From assembly GCF_021739485.1 (NCBI RefSeq), contig NZ_JAJFNK010000009.1, forward strand, positions 62,001 through 126,000: 64,000 bases of DNA, given 5' to 3'. The notes below the pieces were generated by a model, which ran no database searches, was not told the origin of the DNA, and saw only the letters and a program-made list of their open reading frames with translations. The position numbers and the translations under genes were made by a program. Numbering within the stretch: position 1 is the first letter of the stretch; the number at the start of each line of letters is the position of its first letter. Source of the stretch: Alicyclobacillus tolerans. Its GTDB lineage: Bacteria > Bacillota > Bacilli > Alicyclobacillales > Alicyclobacillaceae. Shown here in pieces: positions 8,350-18,166 of this stretch.

Positions 8350-9627
8350 ATGGGTTCGAGTATTCCCGCGAAACGTTGGCGGTATGTGATTCCGGTGGCA
8401 GCAATCATGTATATGTTGGCTTACATGGATCGGATTAATGTTGGAATGATTCTTCCTTATGTAGACAAAAGCTTTCATTTAACGAGTGCAGACTCCGGTC
8501 TGGCAGCGGGGATTTTCTTTGTCGGGTACATGGTTCTTCAGATTCCTGGAGGCCTTTTGGCCAGCAAATGGAGTGCGAGAAAGGTCGTCTTCATTCTTAT
8601 GATGTTATGGGGACTGTCGGCCATCGCCAACGGTCTCGTCGAAAGCAAGACGCAGCTGTATGTCGCCCGCTTTGTGCTGGGAGTGTTCGAAGGAGGCGTT
8701 TGGCCCGCTGTGCTGGTGTTGTTAGCCACGTGGTTTCCGCAACAGGAACGAGCTCGGGCCAATGCGCTATGGATGGCTAGCTTACCGCTTTCTGCAATTT
8801 TGATGTCGCCCATCACAGGTTGGCTTCTGACGTTCATGAGTTGGCGCGGCGTGTTTATTATGGAAGGGATTCCGCCGTTGGTATGGGGCGTGTTGTGGTG
8901 GTTCCTGATTTCCGATCGGCCGTCGCAAGCAAAATGGGTTTCTACGGAAGAACGCAACTACATTGAAAGCACCCTGAGTGAGGAAAACCGTTCAAAAGGC
9001 GGGTCCGTAGGGTATCGCGCGGCGTTCACAAACAAGACCGTGCTGTGGCTGATTGTGGCCTACTTCTTCTGGATGGCTGGGTTTTACGGGTTTACGATGT
9101 GGGTTCCTAGCGTCATCAAAGGTTTTCAGGGGGTTGGAAGTTCGACGGTTGTCGGTTGGCTGACAGCGATTCCATTCGTGTTTGCGCTCATCTCCATGCT
9201 CGTGAACTCGACTTGGTCAGACCGGCGCCAAAAACGCCAAGCTCACGTCGCGATTCCCCTCCTGATCGGAGCTTTCGGGTTGGTCGGCGGTCAGTTCTTC
9301 GCGCATTCGCCGCTGATGAAAATGGTGTTTCTCATCATCACGGGTATTGGTGTCTACGGACCTTACGGCCCGCTGTGGGCAATTCCGAGCAGCTTGCTGC
9401 GCCTTGAAGTGGTTGGCGCAGCCATGGGACTCATCAACGCGATCGGCAACCTTGGCGGCTTCTTAGGCCCTTACATCGTGGGCTACATCAAGGGCGCCAC
9501 GAAAAGCGGATATGCCGGATTTTTGGTCTTGGCTGTGTTTCTTCTCATCACCGCCGTCATCTCGACGTTCCTGGGAAGCGACAAGAAGGCACAGACTCAA
9601 GAACAACCCCAGCAGATGGCCTCGTAG
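8350..9627 (+). CDS. MFS transporter, anion:cation symporter-like (acid sugar uptake)
   Basis: A 425-residue major facilitator with about 12 hydrophobic segments. The N-terminal YMDRINVGMILPYV and the charged loop after helix 2 (ASKWSARKVV) resemble the anion:cation symporter family that includes galactonate, glucarate and phthalate carriers. The start is the ATG at 8350 because TAAGGAGGACATCAAG lies just upstream; an upstream in-frame start lacks one. As the last gene of the kinase-dehydrogenase cluster it is the likely importer of the acid sugar. A strong terminator follows at 9734. Confidence 0.85.
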   Translation: MGSSIPAKRWRYVIPVAAIMYMLAYMDRINVGMILPYVDKSFHLTSADSGLAAGIFFVGYMVLQIPGGLLASKWSARKVVFILMMLWGLSAIANGLVESKTQLYVARFVLGVFEGGVWPAVLVLLATWFPQQERARANALWMASLPLSAILMSPITGWLLTFMSWRGVFIMEGIPPLVWGVLWWFLISDRPSQAKWVSTEERNYIESTLSEENRSKGGSVGYRAAFTNKTVLWLIVAYFFWMAGFYGFTMWVPSVIKGFQGVGSSTVVGWLTAIPFVFALISMLVNSTWSDRRQKRQAHVAIPLLIGAFGLVGGQFFAHSPLMKMVFLIITGIGVYGPYGPLWAIPSSLLRLEVVGAAMGLINAIGNLGGFLGPYIVGYIKGATKSGYAGFLVLAVFLLITAVISTFLGSDKKAQTQEQPQQMAS

Positions 9628-9733
9628 GACAAGCTTGTCTGTCCATACGAAAATATCCGTAAAAGCTTTATAGAGATCATGCGGCTCCGTGTTTGCGCGG
9701 AACAGCAGGCAAGTTCCGGTTCGGAAGGCATAC

Positions 9734-9774
9734 AGGCCTGGTCGCGGGAGGTAATCCCGCGACCAGGCCTTTTT
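9734..9774 (+). terminator. Rho-independent terminator of the acid-sugar operon
   Basis: A perfect 15-bp stem (AGGCCTGGTCGCGGG with its complement), 7-base loop, then TTTTTC. Confidence 0.93.
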
Positions 9775-10001
9775 CTTGGGACAAATCCTTGCTCAAAGCA
9801 GTGAATACCGGTGCCGGCTGTTCGCGGAAGCGCTTCAGTAGGGCGAGATACGTCAATTTTTTTACGGTTATTGAAAGCGCATACACGGAATAAGTAACTT
9901 TTTTTGTGCGTTGACGTAAGATAACATGACATATTCCGTTGACAATCTTGCGCTGTCCGGCGAAACTTAACGATAAGAATTATGACAGAGGGAGAGAAAC
10001 C

Positions 10002-11318
10002 ATGGAGGCACACGGACTGACACTGAGTTTGAACACGGTTTGGGTTGTTTTGACGGCTGCCATGATCTTTTTCATGGAGGGTGGTTTTGCCCTTCTGGAA
10101 GCGGGTTTCGTCCGTTCAAAAAACAACGTATCCATCATTATGAAGGTGTTCGTCGACTTAATCGTGGGCGTCCTTGCGTTTTATCTCGTCGGGTTTGGGT
10201 TCATGTTCGGCCGCGATCACGGCGGCCTGATTGGCCTCAGTAACTTTATGCTGAGAGGAAACTTCACGCACTTGTCACTGACCGTGCCTCCAAATGTGTT
10301 TTGGCTGTTTCACACGGCGTTCGCGGTCGCAGCCATCAGCATCGTCAGCGGCGCTGTGGCGGAACGCATGAATTTCCGGGCATACGTGCTGTTTACAGCG
10401 GTCATGGTCGCTGTCATATACCCCTTGTCCGGGCATTGGGTGTGGGGGAGCGGAGGTTGGCTCCACCGTCTAGGTATGGAGGACTTTGCCGGTTCTGCGG
10501 TGATTCACGCCATGGCCGGGTTCGGCGCACTCACGGCAGCCTTTTTAGTAGGGCCCCGAATTGACAAATACAACAAGGACGGTTCTGCCAATGCGATTAT
10601 GCCCAGCAACCTTCCACTGGCGGCGATTGGAACCTTCGTGCTGTGGTTTGGCTGGTTTGGATTTAACGCGGGGAGCACTTTGGATGCGACCTCGCCTTTG
10701 ATTGGTACGATAGCTGGGAACACGCTCATCGCTTCGGTTGCAGGCGGCGCAGCAGCGATGTTTTATACGATGTTTCGGGAAGGCCGGGCGGATGTCGGCC
10801 AGACTATCAACGGAATCTTGGCCGGCCTGGTCGCGATTACGGCAGGCTGTGCTTACGTCAACATGCCGAGCGCCTTGCTCATCGGCGCCATCGCGGGTGT
10901 GCTCATGATTTGGGCCACAGGGTGGGTCGAACTCATCAAGGTGGACGATCCCGTTGGAGCCGTGGCTGTACACGGCGTGAATGGCCTGTTTGGAGCCATT
11001 GCGGTAGGGTTGTTTGCCACCCATGGCGGTTTGTTCACAACCGGGAGTTTCCACCTGTTCGGAGTTCAGGTACTCGGCACGGTGGTGGTGAGTCTGTGGG
11101 GCGCAGGTGCGACGTTTGTCGCTCTCAAGGTCATCGGCCGGTTTGTACCGTTGCGCGTGTCTAAGGAAGACGAATTGCTCGGTCTTGACTTGAGTCTACA
11201 CGGTACCTCGGCTTATCAACTGCTTGGTGAGACCGTTCCTGTCATTCCTTCGACCCGACGCGGAGAGGGCGCTGGAGGTTCTCGCTCTGTGTCACAGTAC
11301 CTTTCAGCGCGGGACTGA
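10002..11318 (+). CDS. amt: Ammonium transporter (Amt family)
   Basis: A 438-residue Amt/MEP/Rh protein with about 11 membrane segments. Signatures are FMEGGFALLEAGFVRSKN near the N terminus, the pore-lining FHTAFAVAAISIVSGAVAER, WGSGGWL, DFAGSAVIHAMAGFGAL with its pore histidine, and WFGWFGFNAGSTL. A second pore histidine lies in VAVHGVNGLFG. The ATG at 10002 after GAGGGAG gives the usual short N terminus. No glnK/glnB gene is adjacent. A C-terminal cytoplasmic tail of about 60 residues follows the last helix. It stands alone between two terminators. Confidence 0.95.
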   Translation: MEAHGLTLSLNTVWVVLTAAMIFFMEGGFALLEAGFVRSKNNVSIIMKVFVDLIVGVLAFYLVGFGFMFGRDHGGLIGLSNFMLRGNFTHLSLTVPPNVFWLFHTAFAVAAISIVSGAVAERMNFRAYVLFTAVMVAVIYPLSGHWVWGSGGWLHRLGMEDFAGSAVIHAMAGFGALTAAFLVGPRIDKYNKDGSANAIMPSNLPLAAIGTFVLWFGWFGFNAGSTLDATSPLIGTIAGNTLIASVAGGAAAMFYTMFREGRADVGQTINGILAGLVAITAGCAYVNMPSALLIGAIAGVLMIWATGWVELIKVDDPVGAVAVHGVNGLFGAIAVGLFATHGGLFTTGSFHLFGVQVLGTVVVSLWGAGATFVALKVIGRFVPLRVSKEDELLGLDLSLHGTSAYQLLGETVPVIPSTRRGEGAGGSRSVSQYLSARD

Positions 11319-11364
11319 ATGTGCGCCGCAAAGGGACCCTATAGCGTGTCATTGGACTTGTGAG

Positions 11365-11400
11365 AAAAGGTGTCATGCGCCTGGCGTATGACACCTTTTT
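11365..11400 (+). terminator. Terminator after amt
   Basis: AAAAGGTGTCAT pairs with ATGACACCTTTT around a short GC-rich inner stem, followed by a T-run. Confidence 0.88.
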
Positions 11401-11511
11401 ATCGGGTAGGGCGGAATGGACACGCAAATGAATTCCTTGCCGCGCGCAGACGCAGAGCCTGTCAGAAAGAGTCTCTAAAAGGTCTTTAAAAATGCGCCAG
11501 AGAATACAGAA

Positions 11512-11542
11512 GCGGCGTCCTCAGTGGAGGACGCCGCGTTTT
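11512..11542 (+). terminator. GC-rich hairpin between amt and aceA
   Basis: An 11-bp stem GCGGCGTCCTC/GAGGACGCCGC with a 4-base loop and GTTTTT on the plus side. The T-run favours rightward termination. It lies where the leftward aceA transcript should end and may work both ways, though the minus-side T-tract is weak. Confidence 0.65.
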
Positions 11543-11608
11543 TGGTGCAGGGAGGGGTGCCGGAGGTGACGCTGGCGGTCTAGGTTGTGCCTGCAGCGTT
11601 TAAGGCCC

Positions 11609-12886
11609 TCAAACGAACTGTTGTTCTTCTGTGGAACCGGTCAGCGCTGTCGTCGATGCATTGCCGCCGGCAATCACTTGAGCCACTTCGTCAAAGTAAC
11701 CTGCGCCCACTTCGCGTTGGTGGCGGGTAGCAGAGTATCCAAACTCTTCGCTGGCAAACTCCTTTTGCTGCAATTCTGAATAAGCCGCCATGCCGCGTTC
11801 TTTGTAGCCGCGGGCCAGTTCGAACATGCTGTGGTTGAGTGCGTGGAATCCAGCCAATGTGACAAACTGGAACTTGTAGCCCATTTCCGCGATCTCCGCT
11901 TGGAAGTCTTCAATGGCCTTATCGTCCAACTTGCGCTTCCAGTTAAACGACGGCGAACAGTTGTAGGCGAGCATCTTTCCAGGGTACCTAGCGTGGATGG
12001 CTTCAGCAAACTGGCGGGCCTCTTCTACGTTCGGTTCCGCAGTCTCACACCAGATGAGGTCCGCGTAAGGCGCGTAGGCCAGACCGCGCCGGATGGCTGA
12101 CTCCAAACCGCCGCGCGTGCGGTAGAACCCTTCTTGAGTCCGTTCGCCCGTCAACAGTTCCTGGTCGCGCGGGTCGATGTCGCTGGTAATCAGGTATGCG
12201 CCGTTCGCGTCCGTGCGAGCCATGATGAGGGTCGGTACGCCCATGACGTCGGCCGCCAAACGCGCGGCAACTAGGTTTCTCACTGCGGTCGCCGTAGGAA
12301 TCAACACTTTGCCGCCCATGTGCCCGCATTTTTTCTCTGAAGAAAGCTGGTCTTCGAAGTGCACTCCGGCGGCGCCGGCTTCAATCATCGATTTCATGAG
12401 TTCAAACACGTTCAACGGCCCACCAAATCCGGCTTCTGCGTCAGCGACGATGGGGGCGAACCAGTGGGTGGTGGTTCTTCCTTCCGAATATTCAATCTGA
12501 TCGGCTCGCTGTAAAGCCTGGTTGATGCGCTTCACCACGTGAGGCACGCTGTTGGCCGGATACAGGCTTTGGTCGGGGTACATTTGTCCGGACAAGTTGG
12601 CATCGGCTGCAACCTGCCAGCCGCTTAAATAGATGGCTTTCAGACCTGCCTTCACTTGCTGAATCGCTTGGTTGCCTGTCAAAGCCCCCAGGGTGTTGAC
12701 GTACTTTTCGCTGTGGAGCAGATCCCACAGCCGCTGTGCTCCCATGCGAGCCAAAGAATGTTCGATTTTGATGGAGCCCCTCAGGCGAATCACATCTTCC
12801 GGGGTGTACGGGCGTTCAATCCCTTGCCAGCGTGCGTCATTCTCCCAACTCTCCTGCAATTTTGCGATCTCGTTCTGATTGAACAT
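11609..12886 (-). CDS. aceA: Isocitrate lyase
   Basis: A 425-residue isocitrate lyase. It splits isocitrate into glyoxylate and succinate, the first step of the glyoxylate shunt. The active-site motif [11 protein letters not shown] with the catalytic cysteine is intact, as are [26 protein letters not shown] and the late [10 protein letters not shown]. The start is the ATG at 12886, with GAGGAGG eight bases upstream; an in-frame extension to 13075 is unlike the family. Malate synthase is encoded 11 kb away rather than next door. A perfect palindrome sits 37 bp upstream of the start. Confidence 0.96.
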   Translation of the reverse strand: MFNQNEIAKLQESWENDARWQGIERPYTPEDVIRLRGSIKIEHSLARMGAQRLWDLLHSEKYVNTLGALTGNQAIQQVKAGLKAIYLSGWQVAADANLSGQMYPDQSLYPANSVPHVVKRINQALQRADQIEYSEGRTTTHWFAPIVADAEAGFGGPLNVFELMKSMIEAGAAGVHFEDQLSSEKKCGHMGGKVLIPTATAVRNLVAARLAADVMGVPTLIMARTDANGAYLITSDIDPRDQELLTGERTQEGFYRTRGGLESAIRRGLAYAPYADLIWCETAEPNVEEARQFAEAIHARYPGKMLAYNCSPSFNWKRKLDDKAIEDFQAEIAEMGYKFQFVTLAGFHALNHSMFELARGYKERGMAAYSELQQKEFASEEFGYSATRHQREVGAGYFDEVAQVIAGGNASTTALTGSTEEQQFV

Positions 12887-12922
12887 GGTTGCGCCTCCTC
12901 CTAGCGGATGGTCTGTTGACCA

Positions 12923-12944
12923 CCAACTGTTCCATAACAGTTGG
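12923..12944. promoter_or_regulatory. Palindromic operator candidate upstream of aceA
   Basis: CCAACTGTT-CCAT-AACAGTTGG is a perfect 9-bp inverted repeat, 37 bp before the aceA start codon. Its position suits a repressor site. The binding protein is unknown. Confidence 0.6.
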
Positions 12945-13113
12945 CTGTCTTTGCAATGTATTATACTACAGTTTTTCGAAACGCAACCACATTTTTTTGT
13001 CTGTCTTGTGACGGACTTTTTTGTTGTGTGTGGACACTTGGAGGGCTTGTCGATTTGGTAAATATTCCTCGACATTTTTTCACAAAACTGTATGAGCCCT
13101 TGCGGGGATTGAA

Positions 13114-13149
13114 AGTAAGCGTTTTCTTTTTCTCGAGTAAGCGGTTACA
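13114..13149 (+). promoter_or_regulatory. Two cre-like boxes upstream of the ilv-leu promoter
   Basis: AGTAAGCGTTTTCT (13114-13127) and AGTAAGCGGTTACA (13136-13149) each differ from the CcpA consensus TGNAANCGNWNNCW at one base and are spaced 22 bp, two helical turns. Their centres lie about 67 and 90 bp upstream of the predicted start of the ilv transcript. In Bacillus subtilis CcpA activates ilv-leu from an upstream cre, so activation is the natural reading (inference). Confidence 0.6.
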
Positions 13150-13174
13150 ATATAATCGAAGGAACACAGGTACA

Positions 13175-13203
13175 TTGACACCACCATATAAGCGTATTAG
13201 AAT
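13175..13203 (+). promoter_or_regulatory. Sigma-A promoter of the ilv-leu operon
   Basis: TTGACA at 13175-13180, 17-bp spacer, TAGAAT at 13198-13203. Transcription would begin near 13210, just before the riboswitch. A TATAAT at about 13151 upstream has no good -35. Confidence 0.85.
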
Positions 13204-13230
13204 AACCGAAAAACTAAAATTCTTTCATTT

Positions 13231-13416
13231 CAGAAGGGTATCTAGGGTTCCGCTGTTGGCTTAGGCCGCAGGAAACGCGTGCACCTGTTGCACATCTGGA
13301 CCAAGCGATACCAGCACCGTATTTGCAATGGTGCACACCGTGAGGATAAAAGCCTCTGCGATAAGTTCTGAGCAAGCTTCGAAATGAGGAACTAAGTGCT
13401 GAGGCTTTTTGTTTTG
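13231..13416 (+). ncRNA. ykkC-family riboswitch, probably ppGpp class, with terminator
   Basis: The leader holds the ykkC core in order: TCTAGGGTTCCG (13241-13252), TCTGGACCAAGCGA (13295-13308), and ACACCGTGAGGATAAAAGCC (13335-13354). The family includes guanidine, ppGpp and PRPP receptors. The ppGpp subtype is known upstream of branched-chain amino acid genes, which is the context here. The aptamer's 3' strand AGCCTC (13351-13356) can instead pair with GAGGCT (13401-13406) to form a hairpin followed by TTTTTGTTTT. Ligand binding should therefore prevent termination, giving an ON switch. No T-box core sequence is present in this leader. Subtype is assigned from context, not from all diagnostic bases. 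Confidence 0.82.
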
Positions 13417-13531
13417 CCGTCAGGTCTAAATATTCTGGTTTTTGGGCCTTGCTTAGCTTCCTCTAGCACTTATCTCTCTCTTTCGACAGCAAAGAACTAC
13501 TTGAAAAGGAACACTGAGGGGTGAACGGAAG

Positions 13532-14425
13532 TTGAGTCAGCAGCAATGGATTTTTATGAATGGCGAGTTCGTCACCAAAGAGGATGCGAAAGTATCTGTT
13601 TACGATCACGGTTTTCTCTATGGCGACGGAGTATTTGAAGGGATCCGTTCGTACCGCGGCAACGTGTTTCGCTTAAAGGAACACCTTAAGCGGTTGTACG
13701 ATTCGGCACATACCATCATGCTTCAGATCCCATACACGTTCGAAGAGATGGAACAAATTGTCCTGGAGACCCTCAGAAAAAACCAATTCGAAAACGCCTA
13801 TATCCGGCTTGTGGTTTCCAGAGGAGTAGGGAATCTCGGCCTTGATCCATTTACATGTTCGGTCCCTTCCGTATACGTGATTGCGGAGCAGTTGGCATTG
13901 TATCCCAAAGAACTGTATGAAAACGGCATGGAAGTGGTGACAGTGGCCACTCGCCGAAATCGGTCCGATATCCTCGATCCGAAAATCAAGTCTCTCAATT
14001 ACTTAAACAACATATTGATTAAGATTGAAGCGCACCTTGCCGGAGTCAGCGAAGCCCTGACGCTGAACACAGAAGGCTACGTTGCAGAAGGTTCGGGTGA
14101 CAACATCTTTTTGCTCCACGATGGTGTCCTTTATACGCCGCCGGCCTATGTCGGGGCGCTCAAGGGAATTACTCGCGGAGCCATCATCGATGTCGCCAAG
14201 CAACTGGGCTACGCGGTCAAAGAAGAGCCCTTCACGCGCCACGACGTATACAACGCGGACGAAGTGTTCCTGACGGGGACGGCCGCCGAAATGATTCCTG
14301 TCGTAAAGGTGGATGGACGAGTCATTGGCGACGGCAAGCCGGGAGAACACACCAAGCGTCTGCTCGAAGCTTTCCAGAAGATCGTCGTGGACGACGGCGT
14401 GAAAGTCTTTACAGAGCAGGCTTGA
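13532..14425 (+). CDS. ilvE: Branched-chain amino acid aminotransferase
   Basis: A 297-residue fold-type IV PLP enzyme that interconverts branched-chain amino acids and their 2-oxo acids. Signatures are YDHGFLYGDGVFEGIRSY, the region around the Schiff-base lysine (LDPKIKSLNYLNNI), and EGYVAEGSGDNIF. The start is a TTG at 13532, nine bases after GAGGGGTGA; the next ATG (13556) would cut the first strand. It is the first gene of the operon, about 115 bases after the riboswitch terminator. A 17-bp tandem repeat begins over its stop codon. Confidence 0.95.
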   Translation: MSQQQWIFMNGEFVTKEDAKVSVYDHGFLYGDGVFEGIRSYRGNVFRLKEHLKRLYDSAHTIMLQIPYTFEEMEQIVLETLRKNQFENAYIRLVVSRGVGNLGLDPFTCSVPSVYVIAEQLALYPKELYENGMEVVTVATRRNRSDILDPKIKSLNYLNNILIKIEAHLAGVSEALTLNTEGYVAEGSGDNIFLLHDGVLYTPPAYVGALKGITRGAIIDVAKQLGYAVKEEPFTRHDVYNADEVFLTGTAAEMIPVVKVDGRVIGDGKPGEHTKRLLEAFQKIVVDDGVKVFTEQA

Positions 14426-14481
14426 AGACACGGCAAGCTTGAAGACACCGCAAGTTTGAAGAGGGCGCAAGCTTAAGGACC
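14420..14481. repeat. 17-bp tandem repeat spanning the ilvE stop codon
   Basis: Units at 14420, 14437 and 14454: GCTTGAAGACACGGCAA, GCTTGAAGACACCGCAA, GTTTGAAGAGGGCGCAA, then a partial fourth. The ilvE stop TGA lies in the first unit. The rest of the 274-bp gap to ilvD shows a second small duplication of CAGCTTGTA near 14645-14667 but no gene. Confidence 0.88.
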
Positions 14482-14699
14482 GGAACGTATAAAGGCAAAG
14501 CAAAGTAAGGTTTGGCTTCAACAAACGGCCGCTGACCACGCGGCCATGCGAGGTACACTGCGCGCGGCCCGGCCTGAATGAGACGGACCGCGCAAACTTG
14601 TACCACTTGTGCAGAGCGCATCAATCCATGCGAGTTGAACCACACAGCTTGTATCAAACAGCTTGTACTATGTAATGAGAAGGCGAGGGAAACCACAAC

Positions 14700-16376
14700 A
14701 TGCAGCCAAGGCGAAGTGACATGATCAAAAAAGGCGTGGACCGCGCACCCCATCGAAGTCTGCTGTACGCGGCCGGCGTGAAACCCACGGATTTACACAA
14801 ACCATTCATCGGAGTCTGCAACTCCTACGTCGACATCATCCCCGGTCATGTACATCTCAATAAGTTTGCAGAGGTGGTCAAGCAGGCCATCCGTGAAGCA
14901 GGCGGCATTCCGTTCGAATTCAACACCATCGGCGTCGACGATGGAATTGCCATGGGGCACATCGGAATGCGTTACTCTCTTCCGAGCCGCGAACTGATCG
15001 CGGATTCAGCCGAAACGATGATCAACGCCCATTGGTTCGACGGCGTGTTCTACATCCCGAACTGCGACAAAATCACTCCAGGAATGTTGCTGGCAGCGGT
15101 TCGCACGAACGTCCCGGCCGTCTTCGTATCCGGCGGCCCGATGGAAGCGGGAAAATCCAGCACCGGTTCAAACCTGTCGCTGACTTCCGTCTTCGAAGGC
15201 GTCGGAAGTTACATGGCCGGTAAGATGTCCAGCGAGCAGCTGCTGGAGATTGAGCAAAACGCGTGCCCGACTTGCGGTTCGTGCTCAGGTATGTTCACGG
15301 CCAACTCTATGAACTCTATCATGGAAATGCTCGGCATCGCACTGCCTGGCAATGGAACGATTGTGGCAACCTCCGACGAGCGCCATCAATTGATTAAGGA
15401 CGCCGTCGGACACTTGATGAACCTGATTGAAAAGGACATCAAACCGCGCGACATCATCACCCAGGAAGCCATCGACGACGCGTTTGCACTCGATATGGCC
15501 ATGGGCGGATCGACAAACACGGTGCTCCACTTGCTGGCCATCGCAAACGAAGCAGGTATCCAATACGATTTGCGCAGAATTAACGAAATCGCGGAGCGCG
15601 TGCCGTATTTGGCAAAAATCAGTCCAGCCTCCGAGTACTCGATGCACGATGTGCACCGGGCCGGCGGAATCAGCGCCATTATCAACCAACTGACCAAGGT
15701 TCCTGGAGCCATCCATCCGGACCGCATCACCATCACAGGCAAGACGATGGCAGAGAACGTAGCAGACTACGAGATCAAAAACCCGAAGGTCATCCGGCCT
15801 TTGGACGATCCCTACAGCACTGTCGGCGGGTTGTCGATTTTATACGGCAACATTGCGCCGGAAGGGGCGGTCATCAAAGTCGGTGCGGTAGACCCTTCCG
15901 TCAAAGTGTTTGAAGGCGAAGCCATTGTGTTCCACTCTCAAGAGGAAGCTCAAAAGGGCATTGACGAAGGAGCTGTCAAGGCAGGTCACGTCGTGGTCAT
16001 CCGCTATGAAGGTCCTAAAGGAGGCCCTGGAATGCCGGAAATGCTGGCGCCGACCTCTTCCATTGTCGGACGCGGGCTTGGCACTGAGGTGGCCCTGATT
16101 ACCGACGGACGCTTTTCCGGAGCGACCCGAGGCATCTGCGTCGGCCACATTTCGCCGGAGGCGGCCGAGGGCGGTCCCATTGCTTTCGTTGAAAACGGCG
16201 ACCGCATCCGCATCGACCTTCCCGGCAGAGGCATTGAGCTTCTCGTTTCCGAGGAAGAACTCAAACGGCGCCAAGAAAACTTTGCGGCACCGGACCCCAA
16301 GGTGCAAACAGGTTGGCTCGCGCGTTACGCCAAACTCGTCACCTCGGCAAACACCGGCGGTATCATGAAGGTCTGA
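14700..16376 (+). CDS. ilvD: Dihydroxy-acid dehydratase
   Basis: A 558-residue iron-sulfur dehydratase that makes the 2-oxo acid precursors of valine and isoleucine from the dihydroxy acids. Cluster and active-site segments seen are [25 protein letters not shown] and [19 protein letters not shown], plus the late [15 protein letters not shown]. The length matches the family. The ATG at 14700 follows GGCGAGGG. It is the second gene of the operon, separated from ilvE by 274 bp and from ilvB by 65 bp. Confidence 0.96.
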   Translation: MQPRRSDMIKKGVDRAPHRSLLYAAGVKPTDLHKPFIGVCNSYVDIIPGHVHLNKFAEVVKQAIREAGGIPFEFNTIGVDDGIAMGHIGMRYSLPSRELIADSAETMINAHWFDGVFYIPNCDKITPGMLLAAVRTNVPAVFVSGGPMEAGKSSTGSNLSLTSVFEGVGSYMAGKMSSEQLLEIEQNACPTCGSCSGMFTANSMNSIMEMLGIALPGNGTIVATSDERHQLIKDAVGHLMNLIEKDIKPRDIITQEAIDDAFALDMAMGGSTNTVLHLLAIANEAGIQYDLRRINEIAERVPYLAKISPASEYSMHDVHRAGGISAIINQLTKVPGAIHPDRITITGKTMAENVADYEIKNPKVIRPLDDPYSTVGGLSILYGNIAPEGAVIKVGAVDPSVKVFEGEAIVFHSQEEAQKGIDEGAVKAGHVVVIRYEGPKGGPGMPEMLAPTSSIVGRGLGTEVALITDGRFSGATRGICVGHISPEAAEGGPIAFVENGDRIRIDLPGRGIELLVSEEELKRRQENFAAPDPKVQTGWLARYAKLVTSANTGGIMKV

Positions 16377-16441
16377 TTCAGGATGCGTCTCAACTCAGGA
16401 CGCGATGCGTTTAACCTAAGGACGAAGAGGAGGGAGTACGG

Positions 16442-18166
16442 ATGAGTGTCAACCTGAAGCAGCACGAATCCGCGGCTGAATCCAGCAAGCGGACGTTAAA
16501 CGGGGCTCAAATTCTTGTCGAGTCCTTGAAACGGGAGAACGTTGAAGTGATTTTTGGATACCCAGGCGGCGCCGTTTTGCCGATTTACGACGCACTGTAC
16601 GACGGGGGAATTCCACATGTATTGACGCGGCATGAACAAGGTGCCATCCACGCTGCGGAAGGCTATGCCAGAGTCACGGGAAGACCGGGAGTCGTGATGG
16701 CCACATCCGGACCGGGCGCCACGAATTTGGTTACGGGACTCGCCGACGCCATGATGGACTCCTTGCCGCTCGTCGTCTTTACGGGCCAAGTGGCCACTGG
16801 AGTCATCGGGTCGGATGCGTTTCAGGAAGCCTCTATTGTCGGCATTACAATGCCCATCACCAAACACAACTACCAAGTCCGCGACGTCGATCAACTTGCC
16901 CAGGTCATCAAGGAAGCCTTCCACATCGCTTCTACAGGCCGTCCGGGTCCGGTTTTGATTGACGTTCCTAAGGACGTTGCAAACGCTCTTGGGCTGTTTG
17001 ACTACGACCAGCCCATTCGAGTACCCGGTTACCAACCGACGATTGTTCCGAATCGCCTTCAGATTCGGAAAGTGGCTAAGGCCATCGAGCGCGCGCAAAA
17101 GCCGGTGATTTTGGCCGGAGCAGGCCTACTGCACGCTCGGGCTGGAGAAGTGTTTCAACAGTTCGTCGAGAAAGTCAACATTCCCGTTGCTAACACCCTC
17201 TTGGGGATTGGGGCTTTGCCCGCAAGCCACCCGTTGGCGCTCGGAATGACGGGGATGCACGGCTGCTATGCCGCCAACAAGGCGATTTACGATTCCGATT
17301 TGCTCATCAACATCGGCGCGCGCTTTGACGACCGCGTGACCGGGAATCTAGCCGAATTCGCGCCGAGCGCCGTCGTTGTCCACGTCGACATCGACCCAGC
17401 GGAAATCGGCAAGAATGTGGCCACGGATATTCCGGTGGTTGGGGATGCGAAAGAAGCTCTCAAGATGCTGCTGGAAGAACCCATTGGCGAAACAGACTTT
17501 GCCCCATGGGTGAACGAGGTTCGTTCGAATCTCAAAGAGTATCCGTACTGGTACAAAGAGGACGGCGTGACCTTGAAACCTCAGCGCCTCATCGAGATGG
17601 TGCACGAAATCACCCGAGGCGATGCGGTCGTCGTGACCGACGTCGGGCAGCATCAAATGTGGGCGGCGCAGTTCTACCCGTTTGATCAGCCGAACCGGTG
17701 GGTGACATCGGGAGGCCTTGGCACGATGGGGTTTGGATTGCCTGCCGCAATTGGTGCACAGATGGGCATGCCGGACACGCCGGTGATCGCGGTGCTCGGC
17801 GACGCAGGGTTCCAAATGACGCTTCAGGAACTGTCCGTGTTCGTCGAATACCAACTGCCGGTTAAGATCGTGATCGTCAACAACTTCTGCCTGGGCATGG
17901 TGCGGCAGTGGCAGGAGATTTTCTACAACAAGCGCTACTCGGAGTCTCTCATGCCCGTGCAGCCCGACTTCGTGAAGTTAGCCGAGGCTTATCGGATGCC
18001 GGCCTATCAGGCCACGAACGAGCAAGAGGCGAAGAAAGCGCTCGAAGAGGCGATGAAGACAAACGGGCCGGTTTTAATTGATTGCCGCGTCGCTCCGGAT
18101 GAAAACGTCTTTCCGATGATACCGGCTGGCAAAGGAATCCACGAAATGGTGGGGATCAAACCGTGA
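16442..18166 (+). CDS. ilvB: Acetolactate synthase large subunit
   Basis: A 574-residue thiamine-diphosphate enzyme that condenses two pyruvates, or pyruvate with 2-oxobutyrate. [17 protein letters not shown] and [18 protein letters not shown] mark the N-terminal pyrimidine-binding domain with the catalytic glutamate. FDDRVTGNL lies in the FAD-type middle domain. [12 protein letters not shown] to VNN is the diphosphate-binding motif. The start follows GAGGAGGG. The stop overlaps the start of ilvN (GTGA), which indicates translational coupling of the two subunits. Confidence 0.96.
   Translation: MSVNLKQHESAAESSKRTLNGAQILVESLKRENVEVIFGYPGGAVLPIYDALYDGGIPHVLTRHEQGAIHAAEGYARVTGRPGVVMATSGPGATNLVTGLADAMMDSLPLVVFTGQVATGVIGSDAFQEASIVGITMPITKHNYQVRDVDQLAQVIKEAFHIASTGRPGPVLIDVPKDVANALGLFDYDQPIRVPGYQPTIVPNRLQIRKVAKAIERAQKPVILAGAGLLHARAGEVFQQFVEKVNIPVANTLLGIGALPASHPLALGMTGMHGCYAANKAIYDSDLLINIGARFDDRVTGNLAEFAPSAVVVHVDIDPAEIGKNVATDIPVVGDAKEALKMLLEEPIGETDFAPWVNEVRSNLKEYPYWYKEDGVTLKPQRLIEMVHEITRGDAVVVTDVGQHQMWAAQFYPFDQPNRWVTSGGLGTMGFGLPAAIGAQMGMPDTPVIAVLGDAGFQMTLQELSVFVEYQLPVKIVIVNNFCLGMVRQWQEIFYNKRYSESLMPVQPDFVKLAEAYRMPAYQATNEQEAKKALEEAMKTNGPVLIDCRVAPDENVFPMIPAGKGIHEMVGIKP

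Noticed and set aside
9880..10001. TnrA/GlnR-type site upstream of amt
   Set aside because: TGACGTAAGATAACATGACA near 9912-9931 is suggestive, but the match to the consensus is too weak to call.
13170..13530. T-box leader upstream of ilvE
   Set aside because: The T-box core (AGGGTGG-type element) is absent; the ykkC core motifs fit instead.
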